64,000 nt of DNA. Source: Bifidobacterium vespertilionis. GTDB lineage: Bacteria > Actinomycetota > Actinomycetes > Actinomycetales > Bifidobacteriaceae. The DNA lies in the NCBI RefSeq assembly GCF_008698145.1, contig NZ_RZNZ01000013.1:1-64000 (forward strand). The letters are read 5' to 3'. This document shows, piece after piece, positions 32,564 to 41,229 of this stretch (positions are counted from its first letter, which is position 1; each line of letters starts with the position of its first letter). The notes below the pieces were generated by a model. It searched no databases. It saw only the letters and a list, made by a program, of their open reading frames with translations, and had not been told where the DNA came from. A program made the translations under genes and the position numbers.

Positions 32564-33859
32564 GTGTCCTTCGATTTCACCACCCAATCCATCCATGCCG
32601 GATACGATCCGCTGGCCAATGGCGATGCTGCCAGCGTGCCGATCTACTCCAGCGCGGCGTTCACGATGGAATCGGCGGAACGCGGCGACGCGCTGGCAGC
32701 CGGTGAGGCGAAGGGCTTCTCCTACTCCCGCGTGGCCAATCCCACCGTGGACGTGCTGGAGAAGCGCATCGCGGCCCTGGAAGGCGGCGACAACGCCGTG
32801 GCGGTGGCCTCCGGCATGGCGGCCGTGTCCTTCTCCCTGCTGTGCGCGGCCGAGGGCGGCGGTCGCATCATCTCGCCCACCAATCTGTACGGCGCATCCG
32901 TGGACGCCATGGAGACGTTCTTCCCCCAATTCGGCGTGCACACCGACTTCGTGAAGGACATCAACGATCTGGCGGAGGTCGAGTCGAAGATCGGTCCGGA
33001 CACGCGCGCGATCTTCTGTGAATCCGTGGCCAATCCGTCCACTGAGATCACCGACATCGCGGCGCTGGCCGATCTGGCCCACCGCCATGGCGTCGCCCTG
33101 ATCGTGGACAACACCGTCCCCACCCCGTACCTGTTCCGGCCCATCGAATTCGGCGCCGATGTGGTGGTCCACTCCACCACCAAGGGCATCACCGGCCATG
33201 GCAATGCGATCGGCGGCGTGGTGGTGGACGGCGGCCACTTCGACTGGACCAACGGCCGCTTCCCGCAGTTCACCCGGACCGAACTCGTGGTCAGCGACGA
33301 GCGCAACGGCGTGTGGCGCAGCTTCGCGGACATGTTTGGCGCCGAGGCGTACATCCGCCGCGTGCGCATCAAGTACCTGCGCACCTTCGGCGCCGTGGCC
33401 AGCCCGTTCAACGCGTACCTGTCCCTGGTGGGTCTGGAGACGCTCGGACCGCGTGTGGGCCGCGAGGTCGCCACCGCCACCGCCGTGGCGAAGTACCTGC
33501 AGACCAACCCGCATGTGAAGGCCGTCAACTACTCCGGCATCGGCACCACCGGGCAGGATGATCTGGTGGCCAAATACTATCCCAAGGGAGTGGGCACGAT
33601 CCTCTCGTTCCTGATGGACGGCGACGAATCCAACGTGCGCCGCATCCTCGACGGCGCCAAGCTGTTCAGCTACGTGCCCAACATCGGCGACGCGCGTTCG
33701 CTGATCGTGGACCCGGCGCGCATCACCCATCGCGAGGTGCCGCGCGCCTATCGCGAGGCGGCCGGCGTGACCGACAACCTGATCCGCCTGTCGATCGGTC
33801 TGGAGGAACCGGCCGATCTGATCGCCGACCTTGAGCAGGCGATCGGCGGGGCGTACTGA
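32564..33859 (+). CDS. O-acetylhomoserine sulfhydrylase / methionine gamma-lyase-like PLP enzyme
   Basis: The 431-residue PLP enzyme is of the OAH-sulfhydrylase group (longer than the 410-residue relative at 13879). PLP-lysine Lys207 lies in STTKGITGHGN, with VDNT at 182-184 and the substrate-loop SYSRVANPTVDVLE at 53-66. It would make homocysteine/methionine from an activated homoserine and a thiol, or degrade methionine. GTG 32564 follows AGGAG; the open frame upstream lacks a site. A possible own promoter (-10 TACACT at 32487-32492) lies in the 185-nt gap after the amidohydrolase, so it may be only partly in the same operon. Confidence 0.88.
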   Translation: MSFDFTTQSIHAGYDPLANGDAASVPIYSSAAFTMESAERGDALAAGEAKGFSYSRVANPTVDVLEKRIAALEGGDNAVAVASGMAAVSFSLLCAAEGGGRIISPTNLYGASVDAMETFFPQFGVHTDFVKDINDLAEVESKIGPDTRAIFCESVANPSTEITDIAALADLAHRHGVALIVDNTVPTPYLFRPIEFGADVVVHSTTKGITGHGNAIGGVVVDGGHFDWTNGRFPQFTRTELVVSDERNGVWRSFADMFGAEAYIRRVRIKYLRTFGAVASPFNAYLSLVGLETLGPRVGREVATATAVAKYLQTNPHVKAVNYSGIGTTGQDDLVAKYYPKGVGTILSFLMDGDESNVRRILDGAKLFSYVPNIGDARSLIVDPARITHREVPRAYREAAGVTDNLIRLSIGLEEPADLIADLEQAIGGAY

Positions 33860-33865
33860 GCGAAC

Positions 33866-34053
33866 GTCATTCTGAGCGAAGCGAAGGATCCTTCGACTGC
33901 GCCCTATCGGGCTTCGCTCAGGATGACAAAGCAGCACGCTGTCATCCTGAGCGAAGCGTAGCGGAGTCGAAGGATCCTTGGCCACTGCGCACAAATCATG
34001 GGTGCTGGCCAGTGCGGGAATTTAAGGATCCTTCGGCTTCGCTCAGGATGACG
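33866..34053. repeat. Repeat block C: GGATCC-type repeats between convergent genes
   Basis: GTCATTCTGAGCGAAGCGAAGG from 33866 forms an inverted pair with ...GGGCTTCGCTCAGGATGAC ending at 33927. A second copy (GTCATCCTGAGCGAAGCG... to AAGGATCC) spans about 33941-33979, and a reverse-oriented copy spans 34021-34053. The block fills the gap between the PLP gene and the converging LacI gene. Confidence 0.8.
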
Positions 34054-34088
34054 AAAGCCCCCTGCGCCGCGCCCAGGCGGAATGACGC

Positions 34089-35138
34089 TCAGCGGCTCGC
34101 CACGGAATCCTTCTCGACCAGCGCGCAGTGCACCTGCGTCTCCAGCGGGCCGTCAAGCGGGGGCATGGGGGACGTGGTCTGCGCAAGCTCCGACGGCTTG
34201 AGCCGATCGCGTCCCTCGATCATCGCGATCACCTTGCGCGTGGCCCAATAGCCCATTTCGTAGTGCGGCAGCTCCACGGTGGTGAGCTCCGGCACCACGG
34301 TCTCCGCGATCAGACGATGGTTGTCGACGCCCACCACGGACAGGTCGCGGCCGATCGTCAGATCCAGCTTCAACGCCGACTGGTACACGTACAGCGCGCG
34401 GGCGTCGTTGAAGCAGAACACGCCGTCGGGCCGCTGCTCGGTGATGAGCCGGTCCACCGCATCCTGCGCTGGCTTGTGGAACAGCACGTTGACGACCAGA
34501 TCATCATCGTACGGCAGGCCGGCCTGCTCGAGCGCGCGGCGATAACCTTGGAACCGCAGACTCTGCGCGACCATAGGGTCCGAACAGCCCACGTAGGCGA
34601 TGCGCTTGCATCCCGCATCGATCAGCCTCTTCGTGCCGTCGTATCCGATGTTCACCTCGTCCGGCGTCACGCTCGGAACCCTGCCCGCGCGGTCGGTGGC
34701 ATCCACCAACACGGTGGGGTATCCCTCCAGACTGTTCGGCACATCCGTGACGCGGTTCGACATCTTCGCGTACAGGAATCCATCCACTCCATAACGCTTC
34801 AGAGCGGCGATCTGCTCATCCTCGTCGGAACGGCGATCCGTGTTCACCGTGATGAGCATGTAGCCCAGCGCGCTCGCCGCGTCCTGGGCGCCCAGAATGA
34901 TGCCGCCCGCGAACGGCGTGGTGGCGATCTCCTCGCTGATGAACCCCAGGATCCGGGTATGGCTGGTGCGCAGTGAGCGGGCCAGCGGATTCGGCTTGTA
35001 TCCCATCCGGTCCGCCACCTGACGGACCTTCTTCGCGATGTCGGGCTTCACCCTTCCGGCGTCCCGCCCGTTCAAAACGAGGGAAACACTGGAGACTGAG
35101 ACCCCCGTTTTCTCAGCAATCTCCTTCATCGTGGTCAT
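34089..35138 (-). CDS. LacI-family transcriptional regulator
   Basis: The 349-residue repressor has the LacI HTH and hinge at the N-terminus (MKEIAEKTGVSVSSVSLVLNG, then KKVRQVADRMGYKPNPLARSLR) and a sugar-binding-protein-like effector domain starting at LGFISEEIATTPFAGG. No Shine-Dalgarno is seen; a -10-like TAAACT (reverse strand, 35147-35152) ends 8 nt before ATG 35138, so the mRNA is probably leaderless. No sugar genes are adjacent. It may act on a distant regulon, with the sucrose promoter at 13526-13562 one candidate in the window. Confidence 0.92.
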   Translation of the reverse strand: MTTMKEIAEKTGVSVSSVSLVLNGRDAGRVKPDIAKKVRQVADRMGYKPNPLARSLRTSHTRILGFISEEIATTPFAGGIILGAQDAASALGYMLITVNTDRRSDEDEQIAALKRYGVDGFLYAKMSNRVTDVPNSLEGYPTVLVDATDRAGRVPSVTPDEVNIGYDGTKRLIDAGCKRIAYVGCSDPMVAQSLRFQGYRRALEQAGLPYDDDLVVNVLFHKPAQDAVDRLITEQRPDGVFCFNDARALYVYQSALKLDLTIGRDLSVVGVDNHRLIAETVVPELTTVELPHYEMGYWATRKVIAMIEGRDRLKPSELAQTTSPMPPLDGPLETQVHCALVEKDSVASR

Positions 35139-35228
35139 GAAGTAACAGTTTACCGCATGATTTTGGGGGCTTTTGGGGATTGCCTCACGGAGAGGGAAAG
35201 CGGAAAACGGGGGAGAGCGGCCCGGCTC

Positions 35229-35615
35229 TCAGGCCTGCGGCTGCTCGGTCTGCTCGGATAGGATTTTGTTCACCAGCGCCGGCTTCTCCTTGAGCTGGCC
35301 CTCGAAACCGGGACGAATGTCCAGCTTCAGCGTCACGCCGGTGCGGTAGCCCTGTTCGGCGAGCTTCTTGGCGGCCGCCACGGCCACGCGCACCACGTCG
35401 TCCAGATCGCCCTCCATGTTGGTGAACATCGCGTTGGTCTCGTTGGGCAGACCGGATTCGCGGATCACCTCGATGGCCTGCGAGACGTAGTCGCTCAGCT
35501 CCGCGCCCACGCCGTTCGGGGCGATCGCCAGCGCCGCCACCGTGTTGAGGTACGGCTTGCCGGTCTCCGGGTCGACGGGGACCTCCTGCTTTTCCGCGTA
35601 ACGGTCGATTGCCAT
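35229..35615 (-). CDS. Thiamine-binding (MTH1187/YkoF-like) protein
   Basis: The 128-residue small protein matches the DUF77/thiamine-binding family: VAALAIAPNGVGAELSDYVSQ is the typical first strand-helix with a second ferredoxin-like half (GDLDDVVRVAVAAAKKLAEQG, then TGVTLKLDIRPG). Such proteins bind thiamine or its pyrimidine in the cytoplasm. ATG 35615 follows AAAGGAG. It is 59 nt downstream of thiD on the same strand, supporting a role in thiamine precursor salvage. Confidence 0.88.
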   Translation of the reverse strand: MAIDRYAEKQEVPVDPETGKPYLNTVAALAIAPNGVGAELSDYVSQAIEVIRESGLPNETNAMFTNMEGDLDDVVRVAVAAAKKLAEQGYRTGVTLKLDIRPGFEGQLKEKPALVNKILSEQTEQPQA

Positions 35616-35674
35616 GTGACTGTTCTCCTTTGCTGTGTTCCTATTGTGAAACCGGACGTTTGCCCTGAACGGCG

Positions 35675-36490
35675 CTATTTGCGCAGCTTCCACGCGTGGT
35701 CGAGGGGGCCGGATCCATGACCCAGATCGAGATTGGCCTTGATCGCGCCGGTCAGGTATTTCTTGGCGCGCTTGATGGCCTTGGGCAGCGGATCGCCCTT
35801 CGCCAGCCCCGAAGCGATGGCCGAGCTGAGCGTGCAGCCGGTGCCGTGCGTGTTCGGATTGTCCAGTCGGGTGCCGGGGAACCATGTGATCGTGCCGTTC
35901 GCGTCCACCAGCACGTCGTCGGCGTCGCCGGTCACGTTGTGGCCGCCCTTGATGAGCGCCGAGCAGCCGAACCGTTCGGCGAGCCGCGCCCCGGCGGTCT
36001 CCATGTCCTCCGCGTTGGCGATGTGCGCCACGGTCAGCGTCTCCGCCTCCGGAATGTTGGGCGTGATGACGGTGGCCAAGGGAAACAGGCGGCTGGTAAG
36101 CGCGTCCACCGCATCGTCGCTGATCAGCTTCGCGCCGGACGTGGCGATCATCACCGGATCGAGCACCACATTGGAGGCCTGCCAGTGCCTGAGCCGGTCC
36201 TCGATCACCTCGATCAGCGCAACCGAGGAGACCATGCCGATCTTCACGGCGTCGGGGCGGATGTCCTCGAACACCGCGTCGATCTGCGCCGCGAGCATTT
36301 CCGGGGTCACGTCCTCCACCATGCGCACGCCTGTGGTGTTCTGGGCGGTAAGCGAGGTGATCGCGCTCATGCCGAACACCCCGCTCATCAGCATCGTCTT
36401 CAGATCCGCCTGAATGCCGGCCCCTCCGGATGAATCGGATCCCGCGATCGAAAGCACCGCCGGCAATGCGTTGTGAGCCCCATGAGTCAT
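35675..36490 (-). CDS. thiD: Hydroxymethylpyrimidine (phosphate) kinase
   Basis: The 271-residue ribokinase-fold enzyme phosphorylates HMP and HMP-P for thiamine diphosphate synthesis. Hallmarks are SIAGSDSSGGAGIQADLKT at the N-terminus, TAQNTTGV, the anion-hole/base segment GTGCTLSSAIASG near residue 224, and KIGMVSS. ATG 36490 was chosen because TACAGT (reverse strand, 36498-36503) ends 7 nt upstream, a leaderless arrangement; the alternative ATG at 36499 would overlap this -10. No TPP riboswitch motif was found upstream. Confidence 0.94.
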   Translation of the reverse strand: MTHGAHNALPAVLSIAGSDSSGGAGIQADLKTMLMSGVFGMSAITSLTAQNTTGVRMVEDVTPEMLAAQIDAVFEDIRPDAVKIGMVSSVALIEVIEDRLRHWQASNVVLDPVMIATSGAKLISDDAVDALTSRLFPLATVITPNIPEAETLTVAHIANAEDMETAGARLAERFGCSALIKGGHNVTGDADDVLVDANGTITWFPGTRLDNPNTHGTGCTLSSAIASGLAKGDPLPKAIKRAKKYLTGAIKANLDLGHGSGPLDHAWKLRK

Positions 36491-36524
36491 AGGGCCCACT
36501 GTACTGGCCGCCCCTCCCAGAACG

Positions 36525-37376
36525 TCAGGATTCCAGAAACGCGGGGATCGCTTCGGCGGCCGCGTAGCCCTTGCGGTACATGAGCTCCAGCCCCTCGAAG
36601 GTCTTGCTCAGCGTGGACAGGCCGCACAGGTCGTCCGGCGCGAGGATCAGCACGCGGCCCTCGCGCTCGTACTCCTTGGCGAGGGCGACCTCGTCGTTGT
36701 AGGTCCTGTAGCGCTCCAGCAGGCGCTCCGCCGCCTCGGGATAGCGATGGCGCAGCACGCGCGCCGGGGCGATGTCCTTCTTCTGCTCGCGCAGCACGTC
36801 CTTCAGCCGAGTAAGGATCACCACCACGCGGTCGTAGCCGTCGTCGAGCGCCTTCTGGACCGGCACCGGATCGGCGATGCCGCCGTCGTAGTAGGGCACG
36901 CCGTCCACCACATACGGCTCGCAGGCCACCGGCACCGCGCTGGACGCCTTGATCACATCGAAGTCGTCGTAGCGGATGCGCGACTTGTCGAAGTACTTGG
37001 TGGAGCCGTCCTCGGCGTTGCACGCCACTACTGTGAAGCCGGTCGGGTTCGCCTCGAAGGCCTCGAAGTCCACCGGGTATTCGCCGTCATGGTTGGACAG
37101 CGTGCCGTAGATGTAGTCGAGGTTCGCGAAGTTGTGGTACTTGAAGAACGCCTCGGGGCTCGCGTACTCCTTGCGGAAGGCGTATTCGGTGTAGAACTTG
37201 TGGTTGCGCCCCGGCTGGCGCGCGATGTACGAGATCATGTTCGCCGCGCCCGCGGACACGCCGTAGCAGTGGTCGAAGTCGATGCCGTCGTCCGTGAGCC
37301 GGTCCATCACGCCGCATCCGAAGATGGCCCGGAAACCGCCGCCCACGTCGATCAGCGCGGTCCTGTGCTTGCCCAT
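36525..37376 (-). CDS. Patatin-like phospholipase (YjjU-type)
   Basis: The 283-residue cytoplasmic hydrolase has the patatin Ser-Asp dyad: oxyanion-hole GGG at residues 12-14, nucleophile Ser41 in GVSAG (39-43), and Asp164 in DGGIADP. It should act on lipid ester bonds; the physiological substrate is unknown. ATG 37376 follows GGGGAG with good spacing. It lies 139 nt downstream of murI on the same strand and may have its own promoter. Confidence 0.92.
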   Translation of the reverse strand: MGKHRTALIDVGGGFRAIFGCGVMDRLTDDGIDFDHCYGVSAGAANMISYIARQPGRNHKFYTEYAFRKEYASPEAFFKYHNFANLDYIYGTLSNHDGEYPVDFEAFEANPTGFTVVACNAEDGSTKYFDKSRIRYDDFDVIKASSAVPVACEPYVVDGVPYYDGGIADPVPVQKALDDGYDRVVVILTRLKDVLREQKKDIAPARVLRHRYPEAAERLLERYRTYNDEVALAKEYEREGRVLILAPDDLCGLSTLSKTFEGLELMYRKGYAAAEAIPAFLES

Positions 37377-37515
37377 GTGCTCCCCTTTCGTCGCAACGGT
37401 TCCGAGCATACTGCGTCCCGCCCGAGGTGAGGATCGCCATTTCGCGCGGCTGTGTTGGATTTCGAGCATGGAATCCAAGCGCGAAACCCCCGCAAAAGGG
37501 CCTGATTTCGTCCGT

Positions 37516-38304
37516 TCAGGCACGTGAACCGGCGGTGAGCAGCGCGCGGGACAGTTCCGCGATGCGCGGGGAGGGATCGGAGTTGCGCAGTTCGACGCCG
37601 CCCTCCGCGTCCTCCGGGGCCTGTTCGCCCAGGGATTCGAGCACCACGTCCAGATGACGGACGGTGCCCTCGTTGCCGTCGATGATGGCGGTGGAATCGG
37701 GCAGCAACTCGCGGAAGTAGTCGCGGTAGAACACGAAATGCGTGCAGCCGAGCACCACCGAGTCGATCGAGTCCAGATCGTACTGGTCGAAATAGCCGTG
37801 CAGCGTGCGAATCACCAGATCGTGATCGTCCAGCCGCCCCGATTCCACGATCTCCACCAGATCCGGGCAGGGCTGCTTGAAGATGGTGTGCTCGGCTTTG
37901 AACCGGTCCATGAGTGCGGCGAATTTGCGCTCGCGCAGGGTGAGCGGGGTGGCCGCCACGATCACGCGCTGACGGGTGCCGTGGCCCGCGTCGCACGCCA
38001 CCTTGAGCGCCGGCTCCATGCCGATGATCGGGATCGAATACTGCTCGCGCAGATCGTTGACCGCCGCCGACGTGGCCGTGTTGCACGCGATCACCACGGC
38101 CTTGACGCCCCGGCGCACGAAATCCTCCACGATCCGGAAGCTCAATTCGCGCACCTGTTCCGGCGTCTTGGTGCCGTACGGCGCGTTGGCCGAATCCCCG
38201 AAGTACAGGACCCGCTCGTGCGGCAGGTCGGCGCGCAGCTGGCGGACCACTGAAATGCCTCCCAAACCGGAATCGAACACGCCCACGGGTGCCGTGGATG
38301 CCAT
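37516..38304 (-). CDS. murI: Glutamate racemase
   Basis: The 262-residue enzyme interconverts L- and D-glutamate for peptidoglycan. The two catalytic cysteines are present: Cys74 in IACNTAT and Cys187 in LGCTHF, with the N-terminal GVFDSGLGG signature and NAPYG. ATG 38304 follows GGGAGG. It is 44 nt downstream of dapF, so cell-wall and lysine-branch genes are grouped. Confidence 0.96.
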   Translation of the reverse strand: MASTAPVGVFDSGLGGISVVRQLRADLPHERVLYFGDSANAPYGTKTPEQVRELSFRIVEDFVRRGVKAVVIACNTATSAAVNDLREQYSIPIIGMEPALKVACDAGHGTRQRVIVAATPLTLRERKFAALMDRFKAEHTIFKQPCPDLVEIVESGRLDDHDLVIRTLHGYFDQYDLDSIDSVVLGCTHFVFYRDYFRELLPDSTAIIDGNEGTVRHLDVVLESLGEQAPEDAEGGVELRNSDPSPRIAELSRALLTAGSRA

Positions 38305-38348
38305 GTGGAACCTCCCTATCCGCGATTCTTGCCGCTTTTGCCGCGCGT

Positions 38349-39248
38349 TCAGGCCAGCGTGACGTCGCCCACGATCGTCGCCGAACCGGTGAGCGTCACA
38401 TCATCCGCCGTCACGTCCACGCGCAGCACGCCGCCGCGCACGGTGATGGTCCAGCGGCCGATGCCGGTCAGCGCCCGCAGGGTCACGCCGGTGGCGCACA
38501 GGCCGGTGCCGCAGGACAGCGTTTCGCCGCAGCCGCGCTCGTTGACGCGCATGGTGGCCGTGCCCGTTCCGGCGGCCTTGTCCAGACCGTCCACGCGTAC
38601 GAACTCCACGTTCTGGTCGGATTCGATGACCGGCTCGACCACCGGCTTGGTCGCCAGATCCAGCGCCTCCACGGCCGGCAGCGACGCCTTGCCGTCCTCG
38701 ATCACCGCAACCACGTGCGGGTTGCCCATGTCCACGAACGTGCCGCGCGCCGAGCCGCTGGTCCCCGGGATCGTGACCTCGTAGGCGTTGAGCTCGCCGA
38801 TGCGCCATGCGCCGATCTCCACCCGGAACACGTCGCGGCCCAGCCCGTCCACGTCCCCAAGGGGGGTGAGCGTCTTGACGCCGGCGCGCGTGCCCAGACG
38901 GAACACACCCCGGCCGGCCAGAGGAGCCAGTCCTTCGCACTGGGCGAACCGGGTGATCGCGCGCGTGCCGTTGCCGCACATCTCCGCGAGCGAACCGTCC
39001 GCGTTGCGATAGTCCATGAACCATTCGGCCCCGCCGGCCTCGCAGTAGTCCACCTGGGTCTGTGTGAGATCGGAGACGGCCTGCGGGCGGGCCAGACGGA
39101 TCAGGCCGTCCGCGCCGACGCCGAAGTGCCGGTCGCACAGGAAGCGGACCTCGTCCGCGGTGGGCTCGTATGCGCCGTCCGGATCGGCGTAGACCACGAA
39201 GTCATTGCCGGTGGCGTGGGTTTTTGTGACGTGCTGCGGAATGCTCAT
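38349..39248 (-). CDS. dapF: Diaminopimelate epimerase
   Basis: The 299-residue enzyme epimerises LL- to meso-diaminopimelate in lysine and peptidoglycan precursor synthesis. The catalytic cysteines lie in [14 protein letters not shown] and ETLSCGTG, with THATGNDF at the N-terminus. No Shine-Dalgarno is seen; TAAGCT (reverse strand, 39256-39261) ends 7 nt before ATG 39248, indicating a leaderless start in the 18-bp gap after the VKOR gene. It can also be read from VKOR. Confidence 0.96.
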   Translation of the reverse strand: MSIPQHVTKTHATGNDFVVYADPDGAYEPTADEVRFLCDRHFGVGADGLIRLARPQAVSDLTQTQVDYCEAGGAEWFMDYRNADGSLAEMCGNGTRAITRFAQCEGLAPLAGRGVFRLGTRAGVKTLTPLGDVDGLGRDVFRVEIGAWRIGELNAYEVTIPGTSGSARGTFVDMGNPHVVAVIEDGKASLPAVEALDLATKPVVEPVIESDQNVEFVRVDGLDKAAGTGTATMRVNERGCGETLSCGTGLCATGVTLRALTGIGRWTITVRGGVLRVDVTADDVTLTGSATIVGDVTLA

Positions 39249-39266
39249 GCGACCCAGCTTAGATCA

Positions 39267-39941
39267 TTAGAACAGCACCGCGCCGTATTGCAGCAGGATC
39301 ATCGCCACCAGCACCACGATCCACAGCACATCCACCATGAGATCGAAGCTGAGACGGTAGTATTTGCGCAGTCCCGCGCCCGCCTTGGAGTCCGCGCCGG
39401 GCAGCCCCTGCACGCTCACCGTGGCATGGGAGAGGGCCATGAACTGGATGGTGGTGGAGAACATGAGCGCCAGGCACCACGGGCACAGCGCATGGATCAC
39501 GTACATCGACTGGGTGAACAGCCAGTAGGCGTAGGCCAGCGCCGCCAGTCCGCCCAGCCAGGTGCACAGCGCGAACCAGCGGGGCACCGCCACCCGGGCC
39601 AGGCCGATCACCGCGATCGTGACGAACACCGATTCGGCCGCGATGCCGAAGAAGGCGTTCGGGAAGCTCATGTTGCCGAAGTGGATGATCTCCGCCTGCC
39701 ACGACTGGGCCACGGTGGTGCAGGAGACCACGCCGTTGACGTCGCAGCCCAGCTTCTCGCCGGGGTGGCGGGCCATCTGCAGCGTCTCGGCGGACAGCAC
39801 GAAGGAGACGATCAGCGCCACGGCGGAGGCGATCAGCATCACCAGATACGTCCATGTGGATCCATGCCTCCAACCCCGCAGGGGCGTTCCGGACGCGGGC
39901 TGTGCGGTCGTGGTGCCGATGGTGGGTTCGCTCTGGCTCAT
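39267..39941 (-). CDS. Vitamin K epoxide reductase (VKOR)-family thiol oxidoreductase
   Basis: The 224-residue membrane protein has four or five helices. All four VKOR cysteines are present in register: Cys66 and Cys74 in the first extracytoplasmic loop and Cys153-x-x-Cys156 (CPWC) at a helix end, plus the conserved NAFFG segment. In actinobacteria VKOR replaces DsbB and re-oxidises an exported DsbA-like thioredoxin using quinone. ATG 39941 follows GGGAGG. It heads the VKOR-dapF-murI group. No dsbA-like gene is in the window. Confidence 0.95.
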   Translation of the reverse strand: MSQSEPTIGTTTAQPASGTPLRGWRHGSTWTYLVMLIASAVALIVSFVLSAETLQMARHPGEKLGCDVNGVVSCTTVAQSWQAEIIHFGNMSFPNAFFGIAAESVFVTIAVIGLARVAVPRWFALCTWLGGLAALAYAYWLFTQSMYVIHALCPWCLALMFSTTIQFMALSHATVSVQGLPGADSKAGAGLRKYYRLSFDLMVDVLWIVVLVAMILLQYGAVLF

Positions 39942-40017
39942 ATGATCTGCCTCCCGATCGATGTGCTTCGCCTGGCGTGTCGCGCGCCCAAGGCTGGCTA
40001 CAGCTTACGATGGTGAT

Positions 40018-40872
40018 ATGACTCAAGGATGGGACCTGCACTGCCACACCGCGTTCTCCGACGGCACGGAGACCCCGCGCACGCTGATCCGCCAAGCGAA
40101 GGCGCTCGGACTGGCCGGCGTGGCGATCACCGATCACGACACCACGGCCGGCTGGGCCGAGGCGGAGGCGGCGTCCCGTGAGTTCGGCCTGCCGCTGCTG
40201 CGCGGCACGGAGATCACCGCGGAGGACGGGCGGGTGAGCGTCCACATGCTCGCCTACCAGTACGATCCGCGCAACCAGACCATCGCGCAGCTGTTCGCGG
40301 CCACGCGGGCCAGCCGTCTGGCGCGCACGAAGGCGATGGTGGAGCTTCTGGCGCGCGATTTCCCGATCACATGGGACGATGTGCTCGCGCAGGTCAAGGA
40401 GGGCGAGCAGACCACGATCGGGCGCCCGCACATCGCCGACGCGCTGGTGGAGGCGGGCGTGTACCGCAACCGTTCCGAGGCGTTCGCGCAGGCTGTGGCG
40501 GCGTCGAGCAAGTACTACATCCCAACGCCCTCGCCCAGCACCCACGAGGTGGTACGGGCTGTGGGACTGGCCGGCGGCGTGGTGATCGTGGCCCATGCCG
40601 GCGCGGAGATGCGCAATCCGGTGCTGCTGAGCGACGATCAGATCGAGTCGCTGGTGGACGAGGGCCTTGACGGCCTCGAGGTGTGGCATCGGGACAATTC
40701 GCCGGCCCAGCGACGCCGCCTGCTGGCGATCTGCGAGCGCCGGAACCTGCTGGCGACCGGAGGCTCGGACTGGCACGGGCGGGGCAAGCCGAACCGTCTG
40801 GGGGAGAATGTGACGGACGACGGGACCGTGCGCCGGATCGTGCAACGCGGCGCGATCACGCTGTGCCGCTGA
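40018..40872 (+). CDS. PHP-domain metal-dependent phosphoesterase
   Basis: The 284-residue protein starts with the PHP signature WDLHCHTAFSDGTETP (His8, His10), then ITDHD, RGTEIT, VAHAG and GGSDWHG, a complete set of metal ligands. Relatives (TrpH/YciV type) hydrolyse nucleotide 3'-phosphates or oligonucleotides in the cytoplasm. ATG 40018 is preferred: TACGAT (40006-40011) ends 6 nt upstream, fitting a leaderless mRNA. It is divergent from the VKOR gene. Confidence 0.93.
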   Translation: MTQGWDLHCHTAFSDGTETPRTLIRQAKALGLAGVAITDHDTTAGWAEAEAASREFGLPLLRGTEITAEDGRVSVHMLAYQYDPRNQTIAQLFAATRASRLARTKAMVELLARDFPITWDDVLAQVKEGEQTTIGRPHIADALVEAGVYRNRSEAFAQAVAASSKYYIPTPSPSTHEVVRAVGLAGGVVIVAHAGAEMRNPVLLSDDQIESLVDEGLDGLEVWHRDNSPAQRRRLLAICERRNLLATGGSDWHGRGKPNRLGENVTDDGTVRRIVQRGAITLCR

Positions 40873-40884
40873 TGCGCAGGATAT

Positions 40885-40914
40885 GAAAAAGCCCCTCGTG
40901 GGAGGGGCCTTTTC
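40885..40914. terminator. Terminator between convergent genes
   Basis: A seven-base GC stem (GCCCCTC 40891-40897 with GAGGGGC 40902-40908) is flanked by an A run on the left and TTTT on the right, so it can serve both the PHP gene and the converging DUF3107 gene. Confidence 0.8.
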
Positions 40915-40932
40915 ACAGGGATCGCCGCATGA

Positions 40933-41160
40933 TCACAGCGCGCCGAAACCGACGGCGTGCTTGGTTTCGGAACCCACGATCGCGTAGCCGAGCGCGCTGG
41001 CGGGAACCACGATGTGGCGGCCCTTGTCGTCGGTCACGTTGATCGGCGCGCCGGACTCGACGGCCTTGCCGATCGCCTCGGTGATCGCGCCGGACTCGGC
41101 GTCGTCCACGCTGAAGGTGACGGGTCGGGCCACATTCTGGATGCCCAGTTCAATATCCAT
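40933..41160 (-). CDS. DUF3107 small protein
   Basis: The 75-residue protein (MDIELGIQNVARPVTF...) matches the actinobacterial DUF3107 family, found in many genomes near uvrD2 and TetR genes. It is predicted to be a small alpha/beta protein; no catalytic residues are obvious and its role is unknown. ATG 41160 follows GAGGA. It is downstream of the phosphotransferase-like gene on the same strand. Confidence 0.88.
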   Translation of the reverse strand: MDIELGIQNVARPVTFSVDDAESGAITEAIGKAVESGAPINVTDDKGRHIVVPASALGYAIVGSETKHAVGFGAL

Positions 41161-41229
41161 GTTGATCCTCGCAATTCTTGTATTGCCGTGTGATACCAAT
41201 CATTGTCCCGCTCGCGGCGGATGTTCGCC

